In this document: positions 16,433 through 25,810 of the stretch, in pieces
Layout: the number at the start of each line of letters is the position of its first letter
Position numbering within the stretch: position 1 is the stretch's first letter
Assembly (NCBI GenBank): GCA_030826945.1
Contig: JAPQLC010000034.1
Location: 1 to 56,365 of the forward strand
Direction of reading: 5' to 3'
DNA: 56,365 nt
DNA from: Candidatus Thiobius zoothamnicola
Lineage (GTDB): Bacteria; Pseudomonadota; Gammaproteobacteria; Chromatiales; Chromatiaceae
Notes under the pieces: generated by a model
What the model saw: the letters and a program-made list of their open reading frames with translations, nothing else
Database searches by the model: none
Told to the model about the DNA's origin: nothing
Program-made: the position numbers and the translations under genes

Positions 16433-18379
16433 ATGTCAGAAATCAAAACCTATCCCGTACCGGCGGATTTCGCCGCTCAGGCCAACGTCAACGCCGAACA
16501 ATATGAAGCCATGTATCGCCAATCAGTCGAGGATCCGAACGGGTTCTGGGCTGAACAGGCCGATAATCACCTCACTTTCTTCAAAAAATGGGATACCGTG
16601 CTGGATTGGTCTTTCCAACAGGAAGATCTGCATATTGAGTGGTTCAAAGGCGCGACTCTGAACGTATCGTACAATTGTCTGGATCGTCATTTGGATACTC
16701 GTGGCGATCAGGTCGCTATTATTTGGGAAGGCGATAGCCCGGATGAAGACCGCAAAATCACCTATCGGGAATTGCATGAAGAAGTCAGCAAATTCGCTAA
16801 TGTACTCAAATCGCGCGGTGTCAAAAAGGGGGATCGGGTTTCCTTATACCTGCCGATGATTCCTGAGGCCGCAGTCGCCATGCTGGCCTGCACCCGGATT
16901 GGCACAATCCACTCAATTGTATTCGGTGGTTTCTCGCCCGATGCGTTGAAAGACCGCATTAACAATGCCGACTGCGAAGTGGTGATCACTTCCGACCAAT
17001 CCATGCGCGGCGGCAAAAAGGTGCCGCTGAAAACGAATGCGGATAAGGCGGTCGCTGGCTGCCCGCAGGTACATACCTGCATCGTGGTACAACGCGGTGG
17101 CGATCCGGTGGATTGGGCCGAAGACCGTGATGTTTGGTATCACGAAGCAATGGCAGATGCGTCCGCTGACTGCCCGGCAGAAGAAATGGACGCGGATGAT
17201 CCGTTATTCATTTTGTATACCTCCGGCTCCACTGGCAAACCGAAAGGCGTGCTGCACACCACCGCAGGCTACTTGTTGCAGGCGGCGATGACGCACAAAA
17301 TGGTATTTGACTACAAAGACGGTGAGGTCTATTGGTGCACCGCCGATGTCGGCTGGGTCACCGGTCACAGCTATATCGTGTACGGCCCGTTGGCGAATGG
17401 TGCGACCACCTTGATGTTTGAGGGCATTCCGACTTACCCGGACATCTCACGTTTTTGGCAAGTGTGTGACAAACACAATGTCGCCAGCTTTTACACGGCA
17501 CCGACCGCGATCCGCTCATTGATGGGTGCGGGCGATGAACCGGTCAACAAGACCCAACGCGCCTCGCTGCGCCTGCTCGGCACCGTCGGCGAACCGATCA
17601 ACCCGGAAGCCTGGGAGTGGTACCACAATGTGGTGGGCGAAGGCCGCTGCCCGATCGTGGATACCTGGTGGCAGACCGAAACCGGCGCGCACATGCTGAC
17701 CCCGCTGCCCGGTGCGACGCCACTCAAACCGGGTTCCGCTACCCAGCCTTTCTTTGGCGTGCAGCCCTGTCTGCTGGATGACCAAGGCAATGAAATCGAA
17801 GGCAATCCGGCGGAAGGCAATCTGGCAATCAAACATCCCTGGCCATCGCAAATGCGTACCGTGTATGGCGATCACAAGCGCTTCTATGAAACCTATTTTG
17901 CGATGTACAAGGGCTATTACTTCACTGGTGACGGCGCGCGCCGCGATGAGGACGGCTATTACTGGATCACCGGCCGAGTGGACGATGTGCTGAATGTGTC
18001 CGGCCACCGCTTGGGCACCGCCGAGATCGAATCCGCGCTGGTGTTGCACGACAAAGTGGCCGAAGCTGCCGTGGTGGGCTATCCACACGAACTGACCGGC
18101 CAGGGCATCTATGCGTATGTTACCCTGATGGCGGGCGAGGAAGGCATGGATGCGCTCAAAACCGAATTGGTCAAACTGGTGCGTGGTGAAATTGGCCCGA
18201 TTGCCAAGATCAATCTGATCCAGTGGGCGCCCGGTCTGCCCAAAACCCGTTCCGGCAAGATCATGCGCCGTATTCTGCGCAAGATCGCCGCGAATGAACT
18301 GGATAACCTGGGTGATACTTCGACTTTGGCCGATCCGTCGGTGGTGGATAATCTGATTGCCAACCGCGAGAACCGATAG
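16433..18379 (+). CDS. acs: Acetyl-CoA synthetase
   Basis: Acs (648 aa) activates acetate to acetyl-CoA through an acetyl-adenylate. Motifs are complete: the ATP/P-loop [14 protein letters not shown], the core [13 protein letters not shown], the [15 protein letters not shown] hinge and [16 protein letters not shown]. The C-terminal [15 protein letters not shown] contains the lysine that is reversibly acetylated in Salmonella and E. coli Acs. Length and order are normal. The ATG at 16433 follows AAGGAAAAG. It is placed just after the REP-bracketed GIY-YIG unit and is likely to have its own promoter in the 40 bp after the right REP or in that unit. Confidence 0.97.
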   Translation: MSEIKTYPVPADFAAQANVNAEQYEAMYRQSVEDPNGFWAEQADNHLTFFKKWDTVLDWSFQQEDLHIEWFKGATLNVSYNCLDRHLDTRGDQVAIIWEGDSPDEDRKITYRELHEEVSKFANVLKSRGVKKGDRVSLYLPMIPEAAVAMLACTRIGTIHSIVFGGFSPDALKDRINNADCEVVITSDQSMRGGKKVPLKTNADKAVAGCPQVHTCIVVQRGGDPVDWAEDRDVWYHEAMADASADCPAEEMDADDPLFILYTSGSTGKPKGVLHTTAGYLLQAAMTHKMVFDYKDGEVYWCTADVGWVTGHSYIVYGPLANGATTLMFEGIPTYPDISRFWQVCDKHNVASFYTAPTAIRSLMGAGDEPVNKTQRASLRLLGTVGEPINPEAWEWYHNVVGEGRCPIVDTWWQTETGAHMLTPLPGATPLKPGSATQPFFGVQPCLLDDQGNEIEGNPAEGNLAIKHPWPSQMRTVYGDHKRFYETYFAMYKGYYFTGDGARRDEDGYYWITGRVDDVLNVSGHRLGTAEIESALVLHDKVAEAAVVGYPHELTGQGIYAYVTLMAGEEGMDALKTELVKLVRGEIGPIAKINLIQWAPGLPKTRSGKIMRRILRKIAANELDNLGDTSTLADPSVVDNLIANRENR

Positions 18380-18398
18380 TTTTAGTTATGTCGCTGCT

Positions 18399-18414
18399 TT
18401 GCCGTTAGCGGCAA
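18399..18414 (+). terminator. Possible weak hairpin terminator after acs
   Basis: TTGCCG and CGGCAA form a perfect 6-bp stem with a 4-base loop, extended by partly pairing GCTGC/GGCGGC arms. It starts 20 bases after the acs stop. No T-run follows, so it would be a factor-dependent stop at best. Confidence 0.25.
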
Positions 18415-18466
18415 GGCGGCAGTGTAACCAAGTAACGAGTTGAGATTGAAACGACGGAGCAGCACT

Positions 18467-18889
18467 TTGTCCATTGATACCCGCTTTTTAAGCCGTTGTA
18501 TCCAAACTCTGGAACAAGCTCTGCAACGTTTGCGGCAAACTGAGCCGGACAGCATTGAGTACGATATGTATCGTTCCGCCTGTATCAAGGAGTTTGAGAT
18601 TATTCTGGAACAGGCCGGTAAATTACTGCGCAAATGCCTTAAGCCCTGGTTTCACAGCCCCAAAGCGGTTGATGCCTTGGTATTCAAGGATTTATTCCGG
18701 CAGGCTGCCCGACATGGGTTGATTGATATCGAACAGGCTGAAAGGTGGATTATTTATCGCGATAACCGCAACCAGACGGCACATGATTATGGCGCGTGTT
18801 TTGCCGAATCCACTCTGCAGTTATTGCCTCAATTCATTGCTGATGCTATCGCCATTGAACAGGTGATCCGTGATTGCCCGTACGATTGA
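18467..18889 (+). CDS. HEPN-type HepT-like protein (HI0074 family)
   Basis: The protein (140 aa from TTG 18467) is an all-helical HEPN protein of the HI0074 group, long called nucleotidyltransferase substrate-binding proteins and now seen as HepT-type toxins. It carries R-X4-H-X-Y (RNQTAHDY; R101, H106, Y108), the RNase motif in which the tyrosine is AMPylated in studied HepT/MntA systems. TTG 18467 is preferred because CGGAG lies 7 bases before it and the product then begins SIDTRFLSR as in relatives. It overlaps the nucleotidyltransferase gene by 20 bases, the classic pair. Toxicity here is inferred. Confidence 0.8.
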   Translation: MSIDTRFLSRCIQTLEQALQRLRQTEPDSIEYDMYRSACIKEFEIILEQAGKLLRKCLKPWFHSPKAVDALVFKDLFRQAARHGLIDIEQAERWIIYRDNRNQTAHDYGACFAESTLQLLPQFIADAIAIEQVIRDCPYD

Positions 18890-19184
18890 ACTCCGGCAAA
18901 AAGACCGCCGGGCCATCCTGCAAATCGCACGCGAAGTCTTGCCAGATGACGCGGAACTCTGGGCCTACGGCAGTCGGGTCAAAGGCACTGCACATGATGC
19001 AAGTGACCTGGATCTAGTGATCAAAACGCCAGCCGAGGCTCCACTCTCGTCAGAGCAATTGACTCATTTCAGAGAGGCGTTACGCGATTCCAGCCTGCCG
19101 ATATTGGTTGATGTGTTCGATTGGCGCTTGATGCCGGAAGGCTTCCGCGAGCGCATTGCTACATGCCATGTGAAATTAGCTTAA
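18870..19184 (+). CDS. MntA-like minimal nucleotidyltransferase (antitoxin candidate)
   Basis: This 104-aa minimal nucleotidyltransferase has the exact GS-X10-D-X-D active-site pattern (YGSRVKGTAHDASDLDLV; G34, S35, D46, D48) and the later LVDVFDWRLMPEGF strand carrying the third acidic residue. In MntA/HepT systems this enzyme adds AMP to the HEPN toxin's tyrosine and silences it. It begins at GTG 18870 inside the 3' end of the HEPN gene, close behind AGGTGA, so translation is coupled. The active-site residues are intact, so the pair is probably functional. Confidence 0.82.
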   Translation: MIARTIELRQKDRRAILQIAREVLPDDAELWAYGSRVKGTAHDASDLDLVIKTPAEAPLSSEQLTHFREALRDSSLPILVDVFDWRLMPEGFRERIATCHVKLA

Positions 19185-19537
19185 TTACGCTGTCAGGTGG
19201 TTGCATTTTTTGCCATTGAAATTTTTTCATCCATTGTTTGTTCGCATTTGTCAGATTGCCGGGAATGAGTGGTTCTTGTTCCGGCATGCTCATCGCCAAC
19301 TCCATGAACTGTCTGACCGAGGTCATGGCTTCTTGCTGGCGACCATGCTGCGCATGAAACCAGCACCCCATCCGCGTATAGCCCTATCTGCTTTCCGATG
19401 AGAATCGGAAGGGACTGGTGATGTCTTTTTCGATGGTTTGCTTGGATGTTTAATCTTGAGTCCATACATGGTCTTGATTTGGTAACAAAAGCACTTTATA
19501 TTCCATCGTTTAATCGTCCAATATGATTGAGAAATAG
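19185..19537. other. Intergenic region; possible remnant reading frame on the minus strand
   Basis: No confident gene. On the minus strand a 70-codon frame (19371-19159) encodes a stretch such as RQQEAMTSVRQFMELAMSMP that looks coding-like, possibly the 3' remnant of a helical protein. It has no matching upstream part and runs into the nucleotidyltransferase gene. A perfect 7-bp hairpin (TTCCGAT at 19393-19399, ATCGGAA at 19404-19410) is also present without a T-run. Confidence 0.35.
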
Positions 19538-19574
19538 AGGCGGTCTCTGAAGTTGAGGGCCGCCTTTTTATTTT
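19538..19574 (+). terminator. Rho-independent terminator just upstream of argD
   Basis: AGGCGG (19538-19543) pairs with CCGCCT (19560-19565), extended inward by T-G and C-G pairs, and is followed by TTTTTATTTT. It lies 43 bases before the argD start with no gene ending immediately upstream. It therefore ends either a read-through transcript, a small RNA, or an argD leader. Confidence 0.75.
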
Positions 19575-19616
19575 AATTGAAGTTTAAAGCTTCAAATTGT
19601 TGACCCCTTTGGAATA

Positions 19617-20798
19617 ATGTCTAAAAGTTTGATGCAAACCTACAATAGATTGCCAATCACCTTCGCTCACGGAAATGGCGCATGGTTGACGGATACAGAG
19701 GGCAAGCGCTATCTGGATGCTTTATCCGGCATTGCAGTATGCGGGTTAGGTCATGCGCACCCGGCGGTCACCGAAGCCTTGCGCGAGCAGGTAGGCAAGT
19801 TATTACACACTTCTAACCTTTATCATATTTCTGCTCAAAATGAGTTGGGTGACATGCTCACACAAATGAGTGGGATGGAGCGCGTTTTTTTCGGCAATTC
19901 CGGCGCTGAGGCGAATGAAGCCGCGATTAAACTCGCGCGTCTGCATGGGCGTCAAAAAGGCATTGACAAACCAGCGATTGTGGTGATGGAGCGCAGTTTT
20001 CATGGGCGTACGCTCGCCACGTTAAGTGCCACTGGTAGTCGCAAGGCTCAGGCCGGTTTTGAGCCGCTCGTACAGGGCTTCGTGCGCGTGCCATACAATG
20101 ATATTGCAGCGATTCAGTCCGTTGCCGAGAATCGCCAGGATATTGTCGCCGTATTGGTCGAGCCTGTTCAGGGCGAGGGCGGTATTAATATTCCGGATGA
20201 TGGCTATTTGGCGGGTATCCGGGAAATTTGCGACACGAATGACTGGCTTATGATGCTTGATGAGATTCAATCTGGCATGGGGCGCACTGGTCAATATTTT
20301 GCTTTCCAACATACAAATATCCAGCCGGATGTGATCACATTGGCCAAATCGTTAGGCAATGGTGTGCCGATTGGTGCTTGCTTGGCGCGTGGCGGAGCCG
20401 CCGATCTATTTGCTCCGGGGAATCATGGATCAACATTTGGCGGAAACCCTTTGGTTTGTCAAGCGGCCTTGGTTGTGTGTAAAACGTTAGTGCAGGAGAG
20501 ACTTGAAGAAAGAGCGGCTCAATTGGGTGAACGCATCCTGTCTGGTTTACAGCAAAATCTGCGGGACACCGGGGGAGTGCGTGGAATACGCGGCAAGGGA
20601 CTTATGTTGGCGGTTGAGCTTGATCGTCCATGTGGTGAATTAGTGAATGAAGCGCTTGCTGATGGTTTGCTGATCAATGTGACGGCGGAACGTGTGGTGC
20701 GTTTGTTGCCGCCATTGGTGATGAGTGATATGGAAGCTGATCAATTAGTGGTTCAATTAAGCAAGCTCATTGTAGATTTTCTTGCTGAAAAATCGTAG
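19617..20798 (+). CDS. argD: Acetylornithine aminotransferase
   Basis: ArgD (393 aa) is a class III PLP aminotransferase that makes N-acetylornithine in arginine synthesis and often also serves as succinyl-diaminopimelate aminotransferase. Seen motifs: [36 protein letters not shown] for phosphate binding, [14 protein letters not shown], and the PLP lysine in [15 protein letters not shown]. The family-typical [18 protein letters not shown] is near the C-terminus. The ATG at 19617 follows the terminator by about 40 bases, with only a weak GGAA ribosome site. argF follows after 14 bp. Confidence 0.94.
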   Translation: MSKSLMQTYNRLPITFAHGNGAWLTDTEGKRYLDALSGIAVCGLGHAHPAVTEALREQVGKLLHTSNLYHISAQNELGDMLTQMSGMERVFFGNSGAEANEAAIKLARLHGRQKGIDKPAIVVMERSFHGRTLATLSATGSRKAQAGFEPLVQGFVRVPYNDIAAIQSVAENRQDIVAVLVEPVQGEGGINIPDDGYLAGIREICDTNDWLMMLDEIQSGMGRTGQYFAFQHTNIQPDVITLAKSLGNGVPIGACLARGGAADLFAPGNHGSTFGGNPLVCQAALVVCKTLVQERLEERAAQLGERILSGLQQNLRDTGGVRGIRGKGLMLAVELDRPCGELVNEALADGLLINVTAERVVRLLPPLVMSDMEADQLVVQLSKLIVDFLAEKS

Positions 20799-20812
20799 AC
20801 AGGGAGGTTGAT

Positions 20813-21730
20813 ATGCCAGTCGGCGCATTGCAAAGGCATTTTTTAAATTTATTGGATGTGAGCGCAGATGATCTGCGTCAAATGATCAAGCGCGGCATTG
20901 AGTTGAAACAGTTGCGTCGTTCCGGCGTCGCGCATGAATCCTTGCCGCACAAAACGTTGGCGATGATTTTTGAGAAATCATCAACGCGCACCCGCGTATC
21001 TTTTGAAGCGGGAATGGCCCAGCTTGGCGGTTCTGCCATTTTCCTCACCTCAGATATGATGCAATTGGGACGCGGAGAACCCATAGAAGATACGGCGCGC
21101 GTGATTTCCAGCATGGTGGATATCGTCATGATACGAACCCATGACCATAGTAAGATTGAGCGTTTCGCTGAGTACTCAAAAGTCCCGGTGATTAATGGTC
21201 TTACGGATTTGAGCCATCCTTGCCAGCTATTGGCGGATATGCAGACTTACTTGGAGGAACGTGGGGATATCAGTGGGAAAATCGTGACCTGGATTGGCGA
21301 TGGCAATAATATGTGTAATAGCTATATGGAAGCGGCCTATCAATTTGATTTCCAGTTGAAAATCGCCTGTCCGGAGGGTTACGAGCCGCAGGCTGAACTG
21401 CTGAAGAAAACTGGAAGCCATTGTGAAATTGTGCGTGATCCAGAGGTTGCGGCGAAAGGCAGTGATTTGGTGGTCACGGATACTTGGGTCAGTATGGGGC
21501 AGGAAGGGGAGAAGAGTGGTCGGCAGGCGATTTTCGCAGATTATAAAGTGACACCTCAAGTGATGGAGCAGGCAGCGTCCGATGCGTTGTTCATGCATTG
21601 TTTGCCGGCTTACCGTGGTATGGAAGTCGATGAAAACGTATTGGAAGGTCCTCAGAGCGCAGTTTGGAATGAGGCCGAAAACCGTTTGCATGCGCAAAAG
21701 GCTTTGCTGGAATATTTACTGGTTGATTGA
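20813..21730 (+). CDS. argF: Ornithine carbamoyltransferase
   Basis: ArgF (305 aa) joins carbamoyl phosphate to ornithine to give citrulline. The carbamoyl-phosphate site [12 protein letters not shown], the [13 protein letters not shown] motif, the ornithine-side DTWVSMGQE and the C-terminal [10 protein letters not shown] are all intact. It follows argD by 14 bp after an AGGGAGG ribosome site, so argD-argF form one operon for the middle of arginine biosynthesis. Confidence 0.97.
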   Translation: MPVGALQRHFLNLLDVSADDLRQMIKRGIELKQLRRSGVAHESLPHKTLAMIFEKSSTRTRVSFEAGMAQLGGSAIFLTSDMMQLGRGEPIEDTARVISSMVDIVMIRTHDHSKIERFAEYSKVPVINGLTDLSHPCQLLADMQTYLEERGDISGKIVTWIGDGNNMCNSYMEAAYQFDFQLKIACPEGYEPQAELLKKTGSHCEIVRDPEVAAKGSDLVVTDTWVSMGQEGEKSGRQAIFADYKVTPQVMEQAASDALFMHCLPAYRGMEVDENVLEGPQSAVWNEAENRLHAQKALLEYLLVD

Positions 21731-21967
21731 TCTGACTAGTGGTCGGCGAGGAGCCAAGGGGTGTATTGCAGATAATGGAGCAAAGCGCTTGGAAGCACGT
21801 ATTTAAGAAAATATCATAAAGAGCCTAAGGTTTATGCTGCGCCATAAGTGGATATCAGCGTATCGTTTGCCTTAAGCCAGTGGGCGTTTTAGAATCAAGC
21901 CTGCTAGCGTTAGGGTATTTTTGGGCGGACAACAGAGTTTGAACCAAGAGCGATAAAGCTGGAAATT

Positions 21968-22645
21968 ATGTATAAATCACTCCTATTAGTGTTGGTTTTG
22001 TGGGGTTCTGTGTTACAGGCTCAAACCGCCTATGTCACAGATCGTTTTACAGTCACCGTGCGTAGCGGCGAAAGCACCAAATACCGGATTATCGCCGTTC
22101 TGGAAACTGGCGAACCCGTTTCGGTGTTGTCTGTCAATCCGGAAACAGGCTATACGAAAGTACGCATGAAAAATGGCCGTGAAGGCTATATGCTGAGCCG
22201 CCAACTGCAAAAAGATATCATCACCCGCGATCAACTGAAGACGCTGCAACGAAAGATTGATGATATGCAAAGCGCGCCGGATTCAGCGAGACGGGAGCTT
22301 GCTGTGTTGACTCAGCGATATGCCAAGTTGCAGTCTACGCATCAGGAATTGACGAATCTTAAACGTCAAATAGAAACGGAATTAACCACTGTAAAGCGTA
22401 CTGCGGCGGATGCTATCCGCATTTCCAATGAGCGTAACCAACTGCGTAAACAAGTTACCGATTTGACGCGTGCGAATGAAGAGTTGAAACAAGAGAAAAT
22501 AGAGCTTAAAAACAAGCAGCAGCAGCGTTGGTTTTTAATCGGGGCTGGCGTTGTGATATTAGGCATTCTTGTTGGGTTAATTTTACCGCGTTTATATGTT
22601 CGTAGGCAGAAAGAGTCTTCCTGGGGTTCGTCCTTAAGCCTGTAA
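21968..22645 (+). CDS. YgiM-like SH3-domain membrane protein (TIGR04211 type)
   Basis: The 225-aa protein has a signal peptide (LLLVLVLWGSVLQAQ), then a bacterial SH3 domain (residues about 20-85, with TVTVRSGESTKYRIIAVLE and GREGYMLSRQL). A long coiled coil rich in Lys/Glu/Gln (about 90-190) and one C-terminal membrane helix (FLIGAGVVILGILVGLILP) follow, ending with a short basic tail. This layout matches YgiM/TIGR04211 proteins, which are inner-membrane anchored with the SH3 domain in the periplasm. Their role, probably in the envelope, is poorly defined. About 240 bp without genes precede it. Confidence 0.85.
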   Translation: MYKSLLLVLVLWGSVLQAQTAYVTDRFTVTVRSGESTKYRIIAVLETGEPVSVLSVNPETGYTKVRMKNGREGYMLSRQLQKDIITRDQLKTLQRKIDDMQSAPDSARRELAVLTQRYAKLQSTHQELTNLKRQIETELTTVKRTAADAIRISNERNQLRKQVTDLTRANEELKQEKIELKNKQQQRWFLIGAGVVILGILVGLILPRLYVRRQKESSWGSSLSL

Positions 22646-22708
22646 TTTGATGCAATCGAGAAGCTTCTGAATTTCCCTATGCAATTTTGAAGCTTATAAA
22701 AGCGTAAG

Positions 22709-22744
22709 GCATGGCTCCATGATGATTGGAACATGGAGCCATGC
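22709..22744. terminator. Bidirectional hairpin terminator between the YgiM-like gene and leuS
   Basis: GCATGGCTCCATG (22709-22721) and CATGGAGCCATGC (22732-22744) form a perfect 13-bp stem with a 10-base loop, followed by GTTTTA on the plus strand. It is exactly between two converging genes. Confidence 0.8.
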
Positions 22745-22766
22745 GTTTTACCTGCTTATCTTGCGG

Positions 22767-25310
22767 TTACTTCGCCACCACATTGACTAACTTGCCTGGC
22801 ACCACAATCACCTTGCGGATGGTTTTGCCTGCAATAAACCGTTGCACATTGTCGTTTGCTTTGGCGCTTGCTTCCAAACGGGTTTTATCCGTATCCGCCG
22901 CCACTTGTATTTTGGCGCGCACCTTGCCATTGACCTGCACCACCACTTCAATTTGATCCTGCTGTAACGCCTGTTTGTCCAATTCAGGCCAACCGGCTTG
23001 CAGAATGTCCTCGCCATAACCTAATTCACGCCACAGTTCATGCGTGATATGCGGCGCAATCGGTGCGAGCAGACGCAGAATGATGCTCAAGCCTTCTTGT
23101 AGTGCAGCGTGTTCTGCCGCACCATCGCCCAGTTTGTTGAGCACATTCACCATGCTCATGCAGGCGGAGACCACGGTGTTGTATTGTTGGCGTTCGTAAT
23201 CGAATAAGGCCTTTTGCAAGGCTTGATGCACCACCCGGCGCGTGTTGCTGACAGTGGATAAGTCAGCCGAATCCGTGTTAGCTTGCCCTAGCTTGACTGC
23301 CAGTGCCCACAGTCGTTTGAGGAAACGGTGTGCGCCTTCCACGCCTTCGTCCGACCATTCCAGTGACTGATCGGGTGGTGCGGTGAACATGGTGTATAGG
23401 CGCACCGTATCCGCGCCATAACGTGCCATCAGGGTTTGCGGATCCACGCCATTGTTTTTGGACTTGGACATTTTTTCAATGCCGCCTGCGATGACTGGTT
23501 TTCCATCACTGAGCAGTGTGGCTTGGATCACCTTGCCTTTGTCATCCCGCTCGACTTGCACATCGGATGGGTTAAACCAGTCTTTGCCGCCATCGGCTTT
23601 TTGCCGGTAGTAGGTTTCGGCGACGACCATGCCTTGAGTGAGCAGTCGCATAAAAGGCTCGTCGCAATCAACCAGCTTTTCATCACGCATCAGTTTGTTG
23701 AAAAAACGCGCATACAGCAGGTGCAGAATGGCGTGTTCAATGCCGCCGACGTATTGATCAACCGGCAACCAATAATTCGCGCGCTCATCCAGCATGGTAT
23801 TGGCGTCCGGGCAGCAATAACGCGCGTAGTACCAACTGCTTTCAAAGAAGGTGTCAAAGGTGTCAGTTTCACGCTGATCGCCATCTGGCCGTTGGTAGAA
23901 TTCAGGCATTTTTTTCAATGGCGAGCCTGAGCCATCCACCACCACATCTTCTGGCAGACGCACCGGGAAAGTATCCACGGTTTGAATACCGCCGTCTGCT
24001 GTGTGGATAACCGGAATGGGGCAACCCCAGTAGCGTTGGCGCGAGACGCCCCAGTCGCGCAGACGATAGTTCGTCATTTTATGGCCTTTACCCTGCTTTT
24101 CCAGCCAGACCGCGATCACGTCAAAGGCATCGTCTGAACTCAGTTCATCAAATGGGCCTGAGTTGGTCAGGATGCCTTTTTTGGTATAAGCGCCATCCTC
24201 AATGTTGCAGGGTTCGCCTGCTGGGTGTCTGATCACCTGTTTTTTGGTGATGCCATATTTCTCGGCGAATTCCCAATCGCGCTGGTCATGCGCTGGTACG
24301 GCCATTACCGCGCCAGCACCATAGCTCATCAAGACGAAATTCGCGGCGTAAATCGGCACGGCCTCGCCGCTGACCGGGTGGATGGCGTTCAAACCCAGTG
24401 CGCAACCTTTTTTCTCGGCGGTTTCCATTTCGGCTTCGGAGACGCCGCCTTGTTTACATGTCTGGATAAAGTCTGCCAGTTCAGGGTTGTTTTCAGCTGC
24501 CGCCAATGCCAGTGGATGCTCAGCCGCCACTGCGACATAGGTCACACCCATCAAGGTGTCGGGTCGGGTGGTGTAAATTTGCAGCGTTTGATCCGAGTTT
24601 TGAATACCGAAATGCATCTGCACGCCGTATGACTGGCCAATCCAGTTGCGTTGCATGATGCGCACCTGATCCGGCCACTCATCAAGCTGATTCAGATCTT
24701 CCAGTAATTCACTCGCATAGTCGGTGATTTTGAGGAACCATTGCTCAATATCACGCTTTTCAACTGGCGCGCCCGAACGCCAGCCCTTGCCGTCAATCAC
24801 CTGTTCGTTCGCCAGCACAGTCTGGTCTACCGGATCCCAGTTGACTGTCGCGGTCTTGCGATACGCCAAGCCTTTATCGACCAAACGGGTGAACAACCAT
24901 TGCTCCCAACGGTAATAATCCGGGTCACAGGTCGCCAGTTCACGATTCCAGTCATAGGCGAAGCCCAGGCGGTGAAACTGTGCCTTCATCTGTGCGATGT
25001 TGTCCCGCGTCCACGCTGCCGGTGGCTTGCCGTGTTTGATCGCGGCATTCTCTGCGGGCAGGCCGAATGCATCCCACCCCATCGGTTGCAACACATTTTT
25101 ACCCAGCATCCGTTGGTAACGCGCAATGACATCGCCGATCGTGTAATTGCGTACATGCCCCATGTGCAGGCGGCCTGATGGGTAGGGGAACATCGACAGG
25201 CAATAAAATTTTTCTTTAGTGGGATCTTCGGTGACTCTGAACGACTGGTGATCTGACCAGTATTGTTGTGCTTCAGCTTCAGTTTGATGGGGGTTGTACA
25301 GGAGTTCCAT
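22767..25310 (-). CDS. leuS: Leucyl-tRNA synthetase
   Basis: LeuS (847 aa from ATG at 25310) is a class I synthetase that charges tRNA-Leu and edits mischarged tRNA. It shows the HIGH-type signature [35 protein letters not shown], the editing domain with [16 protein letters not shown], the KMSKS motif in [16 protein letters not shown], and the C-terminal [13 protein letters not shown] segment. I use the ATG at 25310, which gives [18 protein letters not shown] like other LeuS proteins. A frame extension to TTG 25334 would add eight non-conserved residues. It converges on the YgiM-like gene across a strong hairpin. Confidence 0.97.
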   Translation of the reverse strand: MELLYNPHQTEAEAQQYWSDHQSFRVTEDPTKEKFYCLSMFPYPSGRLHMGHVRNYTIGDVIARYQRMLGKNVLQPMGWDAFGLPAENAAIKHGKPPAAWTRDNIAQMKAQFHRLGFAYDWNRELATCDPDYYRWEQWLFTRLVDKGLAYRKTATVNWDPVDQTVLANEQVIDGKGWRSGAPVEKRDIEQWFLKITDYASELLEDLNQLDEWPDQVRIMQRNWIGQSYGVQMHFGIQNSDQTLQIYTTRPDTLMGVTYVAVAAEHPLALAAAENNPELADFIQTCKQGGVSEAEMETAEKKGCALGLNAIHPVSGEAVPIYAANFVLMSYGAGAVMAVPAHDQRDWEFAEKYGITKKQVIRHPAGEPCNIEDGAYTKKGILTNSGPFDELSSDDAFDVIAVWLEKQGKGHKMTNYRLRDWGVSRQRYWGCPIPVIHTADGGIQTVDTFPVRLPEDVVVDGSGSPLKKMPEFYQRPDGDQRETDTFDTFFESSWYYARYCCPDANTMLDERANYWLPVDQYVGGIEHAILHLLYARFFNKLMRDEKLVDCDEPFMRLLTQGMVVAETYYRQKADGGKDWFNPSDVQVERDDKGKVIQATLLSDGKPVIAGGIEKMSKSKNNGVDPQTLMARYGADTVRLYTMFTAPPDQSLEWSDEGVEGAHRFLKRLWALAVKLGQANTDSADLSTVSNTRRVVHQALQKALFDYERQQYNTVVSACMSMVNVLNKLGDGAAEHAALQEGLSIILRLLAPIAPHITHELWRELGYGEDILQAGWPELDKQALQQDQIEVVVQVNGKVRAKIQVAADTDKTRLEASAKANDNVQRFIAGKTIRKVIVVPGKLVNVVAK

Positions 25311-25810
25311 AAGTGATTTGGCGAACAGCCTCAAGGAGTGAAGTGATTAAACGGGAGGATACCTGAAAACCGCTATTCAGATTCATGTCGTTTTGGCTTT
25401 CCAGGCATTGTTGAAAACGGTGCCGTCTTTCAGTCGTATTGCCGGACACACGACCTATTTTGTAACAGGCATAAGTCATGCAGATCATCTGCGATGACTA
25501 ATGAAGGATTGTTCGATGATTGGTTTTAAGTGATGGTCATTTAAAGTGCTAGGTTAGCGATATGGCTTCTTTAATGGTTGATGGAAATATCGTTAAATTA
25601 CTACTTGCAGCGGGTAAAATTAATGGTTACCTAAAGGCGGGAGAAACGGAATTCTCTTCTAGCTGTTGGGGTATGTATCCTGTCGATTATCTAAATTTCA
25701 TTAAAGCATTAAATTCTCATGGCGAGTGGCATTGCGTTTTTTCTTGATCAAATTATTTTTAAGCTAAACTGAAACTTAATTTATGAATTCAACTGGCGAA
25801 ATGTACACTC
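25311..25810. other. Divergent spacer between leuS and the polysaccharide cluster
   Basis: About 500 bases separate leuS from the first gene of the polysaccharide cluster and must hold promoters in both directions. The last 70 bases are AT-rich (around TTGATCAAATTATTTTTAAG), a plausible promoter zone, but spacing of hexamers is not convincing. No JUMPstart/ops element (GGCGGTAG) was found. A 61-codon frame at 25562-25747 is listed separately. Confidence 0.4.
25562..25747 (+). CDS. Possible small protein of unknown function
   Basis: A 61-codon frame starting ATGGCTTCTTTAATGG encodes a neutral, mildly hydrophobic peptide (MVDGNIVKLLLAAGKINGYL, later CWGMYPVDYLNF). I recognise no family. A weak ribosome site (TTAGCG) precedes it and it ends 63 bp before the radical SAM gene. 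It could be a chance frame in the spacer. Confidence 0.25.
   Translation: MASLMVDGNIVKLLLAAGKINGYLKAGETEFSSSCWGMYPVDYLNFIKALNSHGEWHCVFS

Noticed and set aside
25311..25810. JUMPstart/ops element before the polysaccharide cluster
   Set aside because: No GGCGGTAG-type ops sequence was found in the spacer.
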